A stretch of DNA of 5,231 bases from Bacteroidales bacterium. GTDB lineage: Bacteria; Bacteroidota; Bacteroidia; Bacteroidales; JAADGE01. Location: the NCBI GenBank assembly GCA_026987795.1, contig JALSMF010000216.1, positions 1 through 5,231 on the forward strand, given 5' to 3'. Below the pieces are notes generated by a model. The model had not been told where the DNA came from and made no database searches. It saw only the letters and a list, made by a program, of their open reading frames with translations. The translations under genes were made by a program, and so were the position numbers. Shown in pieces: positions 1 through 5,231 of this stretch; position 1 is the first letter of the stretch, and each line of letters starts with the position of its first letter.

Positions 1-759
1 AAGTAATCTTTTATCAGCTTCTTTTTTTATTTCATCGTAACCGTATTTTTCCAGTTCGAGAGCTAATTCTCTTCCGCCTGTTTTAACTATTCTGCCGTCA
101 TATAATACGTGTATAACGTCCGGAACAATATAGTCTAAAAGTCTTTGATAGTGGGTAATTACTATTGTTGCGTTATCTTTGGTTTTGAGTTTATTAACTC
201 CGTTTGCGACTACTTTCAGCGCATCAATATCCAATCCGGAATCGGTTTCGTCAAGAATCGCCAAATCCGGTTCAAGCATTGCCATCTGAAAGATTTCATT
301 TTTCTTTTTTTCTCCGCCGGAGAAACCTACGTTAACCGAGCGACCGTCCAACTTAGCATCTAATTCTACCAATGCTTTTTTTTCTTTCATATATCTTAAA
401 AACTCGGAGGCGTTCATCGGGTTCAGTCCTTTGTGTTTTCGATGTTCGTCGAGAGCTGCACGCATAAAATTAGTAATACTTACTCCGGGAATTTCTACAG
501 GATACTGAAAAGCTAAAAATATGCCTTCACGAGACCGTTCCTCCGGTGTCAGTTCTAAAAGGTTTTTGCCTTTAAACTCTATTTTACCTCCGGTTACTTT
601 AAATATGTCTCTGCCGGCTAAAACTGAAGCCAAGGTACTTTTACCGGAACCGTTGGGTCCCATAATTGCGTGAACTTCGCCCTGTTTTACCTCAAGGTTT
701 ATACCTTTAAGAATTTCTTTTCCTTCAACTTCTGCCTTTAATTCTGTTATCTTCAACAT
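1..759 (-). CDS. sufC: SufC, Fe-S cluster assembly ATPase (partial, C-terminal end off the left edge)
   Basis: SufC is the cytosolic ABC-type ATPase of the SUF system. It binds SufB and SufD and drives the conformational change needed to build Fe-S clusters on the scaffold. The 253 codons visible hold all the ATPase motifs: Walker A GPNGSGKST at residues 34-42, Q-loop Gln85 (FQYP), signature FSGGEKKKNE at 146-155, Walker B and catalytic Glu (AILDE, 167-171), D-loop SGLD at 174-177 and H-loop His203 (ITHYQR). The FSGGEKKKNE signature is typical of SufC and not of transporter ATPases. Family members are about 250 residues, so only the last few residues should be missing; no stop codon appears before base 1. 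The ATG at 759-757 gives the family N-terminus (MLKITELKAEV). It lies inside the end of the upstream barrel gene, with a 35-bp overlap, after a purine-rich AAAGAAAGA stretch that may help initiation. Translational coupling is likely. Identity is very secure. Confidence 0.97.
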   Translation of the reverse strand, partial: MLKITELKAEVEGKEILKGINLEVKQGEVHAIMGPNGSGKSTLASVLAGRDIFKVTGGKIEFKGKNLLELTPEERSREGIFLAFQYPVEIPGVSITNFMRAALDEHRKHKGLNPMNASEFLRYMKEKKALVELDAKLDGRSVNVGFSGGEKKKNEIFQMAMLEPDLAILDETDSGLDIDALKVVANGVNKLKTKDNATIVITHYQRLLDYIVPDVIHVLYDGRIVKTGGRELALELEKYGYDEIKKEADKRLL

Positions 760-1468
760 TCTTTCTTTTTTTCTTTATGTATTTATAATAATATGATAAT
801 GAAGCCAATATAACTTGATTTTGATTAAATGAAAAATTATTAATTGACTTCTCGGGAAAAATATTCGTATAGTCGTGTTTGTAAATTATTTTCAATTCAG
901 CTTCTCCTTTATTGAAATTAAAACTATAACCTCCCCCGACACTTATACCTGTTTCAAATTTAATGTTCGTTTTATTTGTATATTCTTTACCGTATGTATC
1001 TTCTAATAATATCAAATCCTGCTTTACAAGGTATGCAATGTGCGGACCAAGGTACAAATTAATTTTTCCGTGTTTTTTACCGAAACGAATATCAGTCATA
1101 AATGACAGTTCGGCATAGTCCAATTTATGATTAAACAGAACAGAGTCTGTTACATTACCGTTTATATCAAACATAAATTCATTGTATCCTCCTTTTTGGA
1201 TGTAGTTCAGTTCAGTTAAAATTCCGACATTTTTACCGGAAATATATTTATAAGAAAGTCCTCCTGAATATCTCAAAATGTAGGGATTATTTACTAAAAG
1301 GTTTCCTTGCCTGTCGGTATATGTCAGGATGCCTTCACTGAAGACGGAAACAATTCCGGCTCCGCCTGTAATACCGATTAAATGCTCGGGTACAAAAGAC
1401 TGCTCTTCCTGAGCTTTAATATCCGGAAAAGAAGCTATAAAAAAAAATATAATTATTAATTTTTGCAT
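725..1468 (-). CDS. PorT-family outer-membrane beta-barrel protein inserted between sufB and sufC
   Basis: This 247-residue protein has a signal peptide (MQKLIIIFFFIASF core, predicted cleavage after Ala19, leaving Gln20 as the first mature residue). Alternating hydrophobic/polar strands follow, which suggests a small outer-membrane beta-barrel. The layout matches the Bacteroidota 'outer membrane protein beta-barrel' group (PorT/OMP_b-brl type). There is an N-terminal glycine-rich strand (IGITGGAGIVSVFSEG), then GLSYKYISGKNVGILTELNYIQKGG, a YAELSFMTDIRFG strand, LYLGPHIAYLV, GISVGGGYSFNF and a final strand ASLSYYYKY ending at residue 230. A lysine/arginine-rich tail of 17 residues follows; it is odd for a barrel, which usually ends at an aromatic residue, and it is encoded largely where the gene overlaps sufC. 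The gene starts 17 bp after the sufB stop, with only AT-rich sequence and no Shine-Dalgarno. Its operon position is clear, but its function is unknown; the family gives no substrate. Family assignment is from sequence pattern and is fairly secure. Confidence 0.82.
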   Translation of the reverse strand: MQKLIIIFFFIASFPDIKAQEEQSFVPEHLIGITGGAGIVSVFSEGILTYTDRQGNLLVNNPYILRYSGGLSYKYISGKNVGILTELNYIQKGGYNEFMFDINGNVTDSVLFNHKLDYAELSFMTDIRFGKKHGKINLYLGPHIAYLVKQDLILLEDTYGKEYTNKTNIKFETGISVGGGYSFNFNKGEAELKIIYKHDYTNIFPEKSINNFSFNQNQVILASLSYYYKYIKKKRKNVEDNRIKGRS

Positions 1469-1485
1469 AAATTTTTTATTAAAAA

Positions 1486-2931
1486 TTATCCTACGCTACC
1501 CTCTAAAGTTAACGAAAGTAATTTTTTCGCTTCAGCTGCAAACTCCATCGGCAGTTTATTTAAGACTTCTTTTGCAAAACCGTTTACGATTAAACTTACG
1601 GCACTTTCGGTATCCAAACCCCTTTGATTGCAGTAAAATATTTGATCTTCGGCAATTTTTGACGTAGTTGCTTCGTGTTCTACAATCGCTGTTGAATTAT
1701 CAACGTTAATATACGGAAAAGTGTGTGCTCCGCATTGATTTCCGATTAGCAACGAATCGCATTGCGAATAATTTCTTGCATTAGTTGCATTTTTTTTAAT
1801 ATCAACTAATCCTCTGTACGTATTGTTACTTTTTCCGAGTGAAACCCCTTTGGAAATAATCGTACTCTTTGTATTTTTACCGACATGCACCATTTTTGTT
1901 CCGGTATCTGCCTGCTGATAGTTATTTGTAACAGCAACCGAATAAAATTCACTTACTGAATGGTTTCCTTTGAGAATTGTGCTCGGATATTTCCAGGTAA
2001 CTGCCGAACCGGTTTCGACCTGTGTCCAGGAAATTTTTGAATTATCACCTTTGCAAATTCCTCTTTTAGTTACAAAATTATAAATCCCGCCTTTTCCTTC
2101 TTTATTTCCCGGATACCAGTTTTGCACCGTAGAATATTTTATTTCGGCATCTTTCATTGCAATAAGTTCTACAACTGCTGCGTGAAGCTGATTTTCATCT
2201 CTTTGCGGTGCCGTACATCCTTCAAGATAACTTACATAACTTCCCTCATCGGCAATTACAAGCGTCCTCTCAAACTGCCCTGTATTTGCCTGGTTTATAC
2301 GAAAATAAGTAGACAACTCTACCGGGCATCGTACCCCTTTCGGGATATATGCAAACGAGCCGTCTGTAAAAACTGCTGAATTTAACGCTGCATAAAAATT
2401 ATCACGGTAAGGAACAACCGTAGCTAAATATTTTTTAATCAAATCAGGATATTCGCGAATTGCTTCACTTATCGAGCAAAAAATTATTCCCAAATCTTTT
2501 AAAGTTTTTTGAAATGTCGTATGAACAGAAACACTGTCCATAACTACATCTACGGCTACACCTGCAAGGACTTTTTGCTCTTCGAGCGGAACTCCGAGTT
2601 TATTAAAAGTATCTATTATTTCGGGGTCAACCTCATCTAAACTGTTATATTTTGCTTTATTTTTCGGAGCGGCATAATAGCTTATTTCCTGAAAATCAGG
2701 TTTTGGATATTCCAATAAAGCCCAGTCAGGTTCTTTTTGTTCTTTCCAATATTTGAATGCTTTAAGCCTGAAATCTAACATAAATTCCGGCTCTTCTTTC
2801 TTTTCGGAAATTGCACGTATTACATCTTCATCTAAACCTTTCGGAAAAACATCAGTTTCTATATCGGTTACAAAACCCGCTTCATATTCTTTATTTTGCA
2901 GTTCTTTTATTATTTTGTCGTCTTTTGCCAT
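1486..2931 (-). CDS. sufB: SufB, Fe-S cluster scaffold protein
   Basis: SufB is the scaffold subunit of the cytosolic SufBC2D complex. It receives persulfide sulfur from the SufS/SufE-type desulfurase system and assembles the nascent Fe-S cluster. The 481 residues are close to the usual length (E. coli about 495). An N-terminal helical part (about 1-140) carries FRLKAFKYW and WALLEYPKPDF. The central beta-helix core includes SAVFTDGSFAYIPKGVRCP (185-203), EGCTAP (237-242) and NFVTKRG (285-291). The C-terminal helical domain ends NGFAKEVLNKLPMEFAAEA and LEGSVG. The key residues are present: Cys391 in QCDSLLIG, equivalent to the essential E. coli Cys405, and Glu420 in VEHEATTSK, equivalent to Glu434. 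Cys400 and Cys434 (FYCNQRG) are also conserved in type. The ATG at 2931-2929 is the first in frame and gives a normal N-terminus. It is the first gene of the leftward operon, with promoter and operator about 60-115 bp upstream. No frameshift or missing motif is seen. Confidence 0.98.
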   Translation of the reverse strand: MAKDDKIIKELQNKEYEAGFVTDIETDVFPKGLDEDVIRAISEKKEEPEFMLDFRLKAFKYWKEQKEPDWALLEYPKPDFQEISYYAAPKNKAKYNSLDEVDPEIIDTFNKLGVPLEEQKVLAGVAVDVVMDSVSVHTTFQKTLKDLGIIFCSISEAIREYPDLIKKYLATVVPYRDNFYAALNSAVFTDGSFAYIPKGVRCPVELSTYFRINQANTGQFERTLVIADEGSYVSYLEGCTAPQRDENQLHAAVVELIAMKDAEIKYSTVQNWYPGNKEGKGGIYNFVTKRGICKGDNSKISWTQVETGSAVTWKYPSTILKGNHSVSEFYSVAVTNNYQQADTGTKMVHVGKNTKSTIISKGVSLGKSNNTYRGLVDIKKNATNARNYSQCDSLLIGNQCGAHTFPYINVDNSTAIVEHEATTSKIAEDQIFYCNQRGLDTESAVSLIVNGFAKEVLNKLPMEFAAEAKKLLSLTLEGSVG

Positions 2932-2959
2932 AGTCTTCTTGATTATGATGCATTTATAC

Positions 2960-2976
2960 GATGACTCTGACTCATC
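2960..2976. other. Imperfect palindrome in the sufB leader
   Basis: GATGA-C-TC-T-GA-C-TCATC is a 17-bp palindrome with one mismatched pair (C/C) around a single central base. It lies in the predicted 5' leader of sufB, about 30 bp before the start codon. It could be a second protein-binding site or a very weak RNA stem; its short length means chance cannot be excluded. Confidence 0.3.
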
Positions 2977-2991
2977 ACATAAACGAAATAC

Positions 2992-3012
2992 TATTTAGAA
3001 CAAATCTAAATA
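2992..3012. promoter_or_regulatory. Putative operator at the sufB promoter (perfect 8+8 inverted repeat)
   Basis: TATTTAGA and its exact reverse complement TCTAAATA are separated by ACAAA. The site begins 5 bp downstream of the sufB -7 element and so covers the predicted transcription start, where a bound repressor would block initiation. The inner 17 bp, TTTAGAA-CAA-ATCTAAA, differ by one base from the rhizobial iron control element recognised by Irr (TTTAGAA-N3-TTCTAAA, as I recall it). That suggests a Fur-superfamily regulator, which fits a suf operon controlled by iron or oxidative stress. The palindrome is seen directly; the identity of the regulator is inference. An Rrf2-type regulator is a possible alternative. 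Confidence 0.65.
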
Positions 3013-3017
3013 AAGTG

Positions 3018-3047
3018 CAAATATAAATAAAAATATTTCAGGGCAAA
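3018..3047 (-). promoter_or_regulatory. Bacteroidota-type promoter of the sufB operon
   Basis: Read on the minus strand, a -33 element TTTG (3047-3044) is followed by 18 bp and then TATATTTG (3025-3018), which is an exact match to the Bacteroidota -7 consensus TAnnTTTG. This predicts a start of transcription near 3011-3013 and a sufB leader of about 80 nt. No comparable promoter was found before the barrel gene or sufC, so this is probably the main promoter for all three genes. Confidence 0.75.
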
Positions 3048-3171
3048 TGAATTTATCTGTTTTTTTAAATATGATTTAAAGAATTATATCATCAGTATGC
3101 ACCAAAGACACACCGGCAACTTCCAATAAATATTTTTAATGTTTATACGATTTTTCTTTTCAAATATTTCT
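3048..3171. other. AT-rich divergent spacer without recognised features
   Basis: Together with the sites on either side this makes up the 268-bp gap between sufB and the lipoprotein gene. I see no gene, RNA gene, strong hairpin or terminator in it. Upstream sites for regulators of either operon could lie here, but nothing stands out by eye. Confidence 0.5.
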
Positions 3172-3179
3172 TATATTTG
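3172..3179 (+). promoter_or_regulatory. -7 promoter element for the lipoprotein/flavoenzyme operon
   Basis: TATATTTG matches the Bacteroidota -7 consensus TAnnTTTG exactly and lies 20 bp before the lipoprotein start codon, predicting a very short leader of roughly 15 nt. The -33 position (about 3149-3154) is only T-rich and lacks a clean TTTG, so the promoter may be weak or need an activator. Confidence 0.55.
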
Positions 3180-3199
3180 TTCTTTTCAACTCACGAACT

Positions 3200-3367
3200 A
3201 TGAAGAAAATAAAAGTATTATTCAGCATTTTATTCTTTATTGCACTTTTTTCTTTAAGCAGTTGCTATACAAAAAAAAGAAGTGTGGTGCCTTGCCCTAC
3301 ATGGGGAAAAACAGAACATAGACAACCGGTTTACTGCAAGACAACCGTTGAGACTGTTAAATTATGA
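3200..3367 (+). CDS. Small lipoprotein of unknown function, 55 residues
   Basis: This short gene encodes a typical lipoprotein signal: MKKIK, a hydrophobic core (VLFSILFFIALFSL), then the lipobox LSSC with the lipidated Cys22. The mature part is only 34 residues. It has a basic start (YTKKR) and two further cysteines, Cys32 in VPCPTWGK and Cys46 in PVYCK, which could form a disulfide outside the cytoplasm. I do not recognise a family. Support for a real gene comes from the clear signal peptide and lipobox and from the -7 promoter element just upstream. Its TGA stop also overlaps the ATG of the next gene (ATGA, 3364-3367), which is the classic layout of translational coupling. No Shine-Dalgarno is present, as usual in this phylum. 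Destination would be the inner or outer membrane. Any link to the cytoplasmic flavoenzyme downstream is unknown. It is short enough to be missed by many gene callers. Confidence 0.7.
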   Translation: MKKIKVLFSILFFIALFSLSSCYTKKRSVVPCPTWGKTEHRQPVYCKTTVETVKL

Positions 3368-5231
3368 ATAAAGTAATTAAGCAAAAGTTTAACAAATTAA
3401 GAAGCAAACTAAGTATTGATATCCGCTCAGACAATACTCACCGTATCATATATTCCACAGACGCATCAGTTTATAAAGAAAAACCGATTGCTGTTGCCTT
3501 TCCCAAAGGTATTGAAGATATCAAAGAAATAGTTTCCTCTGTTAATGCTGCAAATACCGAGGGCTTCGCTTGGAGCGAAACCCTCGGTATCATACCTCGC
3601 GGTGCAGGAACTTCCCTTGCAGGTCAAGTAACGGGAAACGGGATTATTGTTGATGTTTCAAAATATATGAACAAAATTCTGCATCTTGATGTTGAAAGAA
3701 AACTTGTAACCGTTCAACCCGGTGTTATTTTAACCGACCTTAATAATTATTTAAAACCTTACGGATTATTTTTCGGACCCGAAACTTCAACGGCAAACCG
3801 TTGCACCATCGGCGGAATGGCAGGAAATAATGCTTGCGGACTACATTCTGTAATTTACGGCAGCACAAGAGATTACACACACTCTATAAAAACCGTCCTC
3901 AGCAACGGAGAGGAAGTTGTATTTGGCGAACTTTCAAAAAATGAGTTTCACGAAAAGTTAAAACTTCAAAATCTTGAAGGAAAAATTTATGAAAAAATTT
4001 ATGAAATTCTTTCCGACAAGGAAATTCAAAAAGAAATTGAAAAGCAATATCCCGACAAGGAAATTCCGAGAAGAAATACCGGTTATGCCCTGGATCTGCT
4101 TTTTGACAGTGAAGTTTTCTGCGAAAGCAAAAAGAAATTTAATCTTTGTAAACTGCTGACCGGCTCGGAAGGAACTTTGGCTTTTACAACAGAAATAACA
4201 TTAAAACTTATTGATCTTCCGCCCAAGCAAAAAGCCTTAATTGTTCCGCATTTCCGCAAATTAAAAGATGCTTTTTATGCAAATTTAATTGCTTTAAAAT
4301 ACAATCCCGGTGCGGTTGAGTTAATGGACAAAAAAATTCTTGATTTAACGAAAAAGTCGAAAGGACTGGAAAAAAATCGTTTCTTTTTGAAAGGAGAACC
4401 GGAAGCTGTTTTAATGATTGAATTTGCAAGAGAAAGCAAAGAAGAAATTTTGCAAATTGCCGAAGATTTAGAGAAAGAAATGCAAGATGCCGGTTACGGC
4501 TACCATTTTCCGATAATTTGGAACGAAGAAACAAAAAAAGTCTGGGATTTGCGAAGAGCAGGTTTAGGAGTTCTTTCAAACTTGCCGGGAGATGCTCGCC
4601 CTGTCAGTTTGGTTGAAGATACTGCCGTCAGGGTTGATAAATTACCTGCGTATATCTCTGAATTTCAAGAGCTTCTAAAAAAATACAATCTTGACTGCGT
4701 ATATCATGCACATATTGCAACAGGAGAACTTCATTTGCGACCTATACTCAACTTAAAAGACAAGAAAGATGTTGAAATTTTTAAAACTGTTGCCTGCGAA
4801 ACTGCAAAACTTGTTAAAAAATACAAGGGTTCACTAAGCGGAGAACACGGAGACGGCAGATTAAGAGGAGAATTTATTCCGCTTATGTACGGCGAAAAAA
4901 TTTATAATCTTTTCAAAGAAATAAAGAAAACTTTTGACCCCGAGAACATTTTTAACCCCGGTAAGATTGTTGATACTCCGCCAATGAACAAACAGCTTCG
5001 TTACATTCCCGGCAAGGAAACAAAAGAAATTGAAACCGTTTTTGATTTTTCCTCAACAGGCGGATATTTGCGTGCAGCAGAAAAATGCAACGGCTCCGGC
5101 GATTGCATTAAAACCAACGCGGCAGGCGGAACAATGTGCCCTTCGTACAGAGCAGGTAAAGATGAGAAAAACTCGACACGTGCAAGGGCAAATATGTTGC
5201 GTGATGTGATTACAAACAACGACAGCCCATT
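3364..5231 (+). CDS. FAD-linked oxidase fused to an Fe-S domain (YdiJ/DLD type, partial at the right edge)
   Basis: The 622 visible codons encode a VAO-type flavoprotein. Family members oxidise D-2-hydroxyacids (D-lactate, D-2-hydroxyglutarate) and pass electrons through Fe-S clusters to the respiratory chain. The FAD-binding domain (about 40-185) carries IPRGAGTSLAGQ (77-88) and GPETSTANRCTIGGMAGNNACG (138-159, written here in two parts: GPETSTANRC and TIGGMAGNNACG). The FAD-oxidase C-terminal domain (about 265-537) has LTGSEGTL (265-272), HAHIATGELHLRP (448-460) and SGEHGDGRLRGEF (492-504). His450, His457 and Glu494 fit the family's metal/substrate site. The start of the Fe-S domain shows Cys575, Cys581 and Cys592 (KCNGSGDC, GGTMCPSYRA). 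Relatives of about 950-1000 residues suggest that roughly the last 350 are missing. The start at 3364 overlaps the lipoprotein stop by ATGA and gives a normal N-terminus. Residues 64-75 are encoded by a palindromic repeat (see 3554-3590), and 205-236 contain small internal duplications. The class is certain; the substrate is not. Confidence 0.93.
   Translation, partial: MNKVIKQKFNKLRSKLSIDIRSDNTHRIIYSTDASVYKEKPIAVAFPKGIEDIKEIVSSVNAANTEGFAWSETLGIIPRGAGTSLAGQVTGNGIIVDVSKYMNKILHLDVERKLVTVQPGVILTDLNNYLKPYGLFFGPETSTANRCTIGGMAGNNACGLHSVIYGSTRDYTHSIKTVLSNGEEVVFGELSKNEFHEKLKLQNLEGKIYEKIYEILSDKEIQKEIEKQYPDKEIPRRNTGYALDLLFDSEVFCESKKKFNLCKLLTGSEGTLAFTTEITLKLIDLPPKQKALIVPHFRKLKDAFYANLIALKYNPGAVELMDKKILDLTKKSKGLEKNRFFLKGEPEAVLMIEFARESKEEILQIAEDLEKEMQDAGYGYHFPIIWNEETKKVWDLRRAGLGVLSNLPGDARPVSLVEDTAVRVDKLPAYISEFQELLKKYNLDCVYHAHIATGELHLRPILNLKDKKDVEIFKTVACETAKLVKKYKGSLSGEHGDGRLRGEFIPLMYGEKIYNLFKEIKKTFDPENIFNPGKIVDTPPMNKQLRYIPGKETKEIETVFDFSSTGGYLRAAEKCNGSGDCIKTNAAGGTMCPSYRAGKDEKNSTRARANMLRDVITNNDSP
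3554..3590. repeat. 37-bp palindromic element translated inside the flavoenzyme gene
   Basis: The left arm is ATACCGAGGG, then C, then TTCGCT. The loop is TGG. The right arm is AGCGAA, then A, then CCCTCGGTAT. Sixteen of the 17 arm positions pair exactly, with one C/A mismatch. About 57% of its bases are G or C (21 of 37), much more than the AT-rich surroundings. It is read in frame and encodes TEGFAWSETLG just before the FAD-binding IIPRGAGTS motif. The reverse complement in the same register would read TEGFAPSEALG, so the element stays open in either orientation. It resembles in principle the protein-coding palindromic elements of Rickettsia, but I know no named family with this sequence. 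Confidence 0.8.
4013..4066 (+). repeat. In-frame 15-bp direct repeat within the flavoenzyme gene
   Basis: CCGACAAGGAAATTC occurs at 4013-4027 and again at 4052-4066. The copies are 39 bp (13 codons) apart, giving SDKEIQ and PDKEIP in the protein. Just upstream, a KIYEKIYE duplication (3982-4005) reflects a near-tandem 12-bp repeat. Together they make a lysine/glutamate-rich segment between the FAD-binding core and the NTGYALD motif, probably grown by replication slippage. Confidence 0.6.

Noticed and set aside
145..363. Open frame of 72 codons on the plus strand
   Set aside because: It lies wholly antisense to sufC, whose protein motifs are unmistakable, and its own translation shows no domain or signal.
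2122..2379. Open frame of 85 codons on the plus strand with many cysteines
   Set aside because: It is antisense to the conserved core of sufB; the cysteines come from reading the opposite strand, and no start context supports it.
2753..2998. Open frame of 81 codons on the plus strand reaching into the operator region
   Set aside because: It is antisense to the sufB N-terminus and has a composition typical of a shadow frame (serine-rich). The palindrome at its end is better explained as an operator.
2932..3199. Riboswitch, CRISPR or tRNA in the intergenic region
   Set aside because: There is no repeat-spacer pattern, no cloverleaf and no extended conserved stem set; only the promoter elements and short palindromes are visible.
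3139..3321. Open frame of 60 codons on the plus strand overlapping the small lipoprotein
   Set aside because: The overlapping frame from 3200 has a lipobox, a -7 element at the right distance and a coupled stop; this frame begins upstream of the -7 element and shows no signal or domain.
3554..3590. Reading the 37-bp hairpin as a transcription terminator
   Set aside because: It is followed by coding sequence for the FAD motif and not by a T-run, and the enzyme frame continues for more than 1.6 kb.
3974..4159. Open frame of 61 codons on the plus strand
   Set aside because: It lies in another frame of the flavoenzyme gene; its basic, repetitive translation reflects the repeats there.
4208..4579. 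Open frame of 123 codons on the minus strand
   Set aside because: It is antisense to the conserved FAD-oxidase C-terminal domain. Its leucine/phenylalanine-rich translation is the expected mirror of lysine/glutamate codons.
5001..5219. Open frame of 72 codons on the minus strand
   Set aside because: It is antisense to the Fe-S domain of the flavoenzyme, where the cysteine motifs show which strand is coding.

Overview
The window is AT-rich DNA that most likely comes from a member of the Bacteroidota. Three signs point there. Two putative promoters carry the exact TATATTTG form of the Bacteroidota -7 element (TAnnTTTG), and start codons lack Shine-Dalgarno sequences. One gene encodes a PorT-type outer-membrane beta-barrel with a typical Bacteroidota signal peptide. 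The other proteins resemble Bacteroidota versions of their families, though that is recognition from memory and not a database search.

Left arm (positions 1-2931, minus strand): a suf iron-sulfur cluster assembly operon read right to left. sufB (scaffold, 1486-2931) comes first, then an unexpected outer-membrane beta-barrel gene (725-1468), then sufC (ATPase, from 759 out through the left edge). The barrel gene starts 17 bp after sufB and overlaps sufC by 35 bp, so the three are probably co-transcribed. sufD and sufS would be expected beyond the left edge, but they are not visible.

Centre (2932-3199): a divergent intergenic region. On the minus strand it holds a full Bacteroidota promoter for sufB (TTTG, 18 bp, TATATTTG). 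Right at the predicted transcription start lies a perfect 8+8 bp inverted repeat, TATTTAGA-N5-TCTAAATA. This looks like a repressor operator and resembles Fur/Irr-superfamily iron boxes. A second, imperfect palindrome lies in the sufB leader. A -7 element on the plus strand serves the rightward genes.

Right arm (3200-5231, plus strand): a 55-residue lipoprotein gene overlaps by ATGA the start of a large FAD-linked oxidase fused to an iron-sulfur domain (YdiJ/DLD type), which is cut by the right edge. Inside the FAD domain, just before the FAD-binding PRGAGTS motif, the gene contains a GC-richer 37-bp near-perfect palindrome that is translated in frame. It looks like a small mobile palindromic element that has become part of the protein, and it is the most unusual object in the window. 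Functionally, the left arm builds Fe-S clusters and the right-arm flavoenzyme needs them, but nothing in the sequence proves shared regulation.
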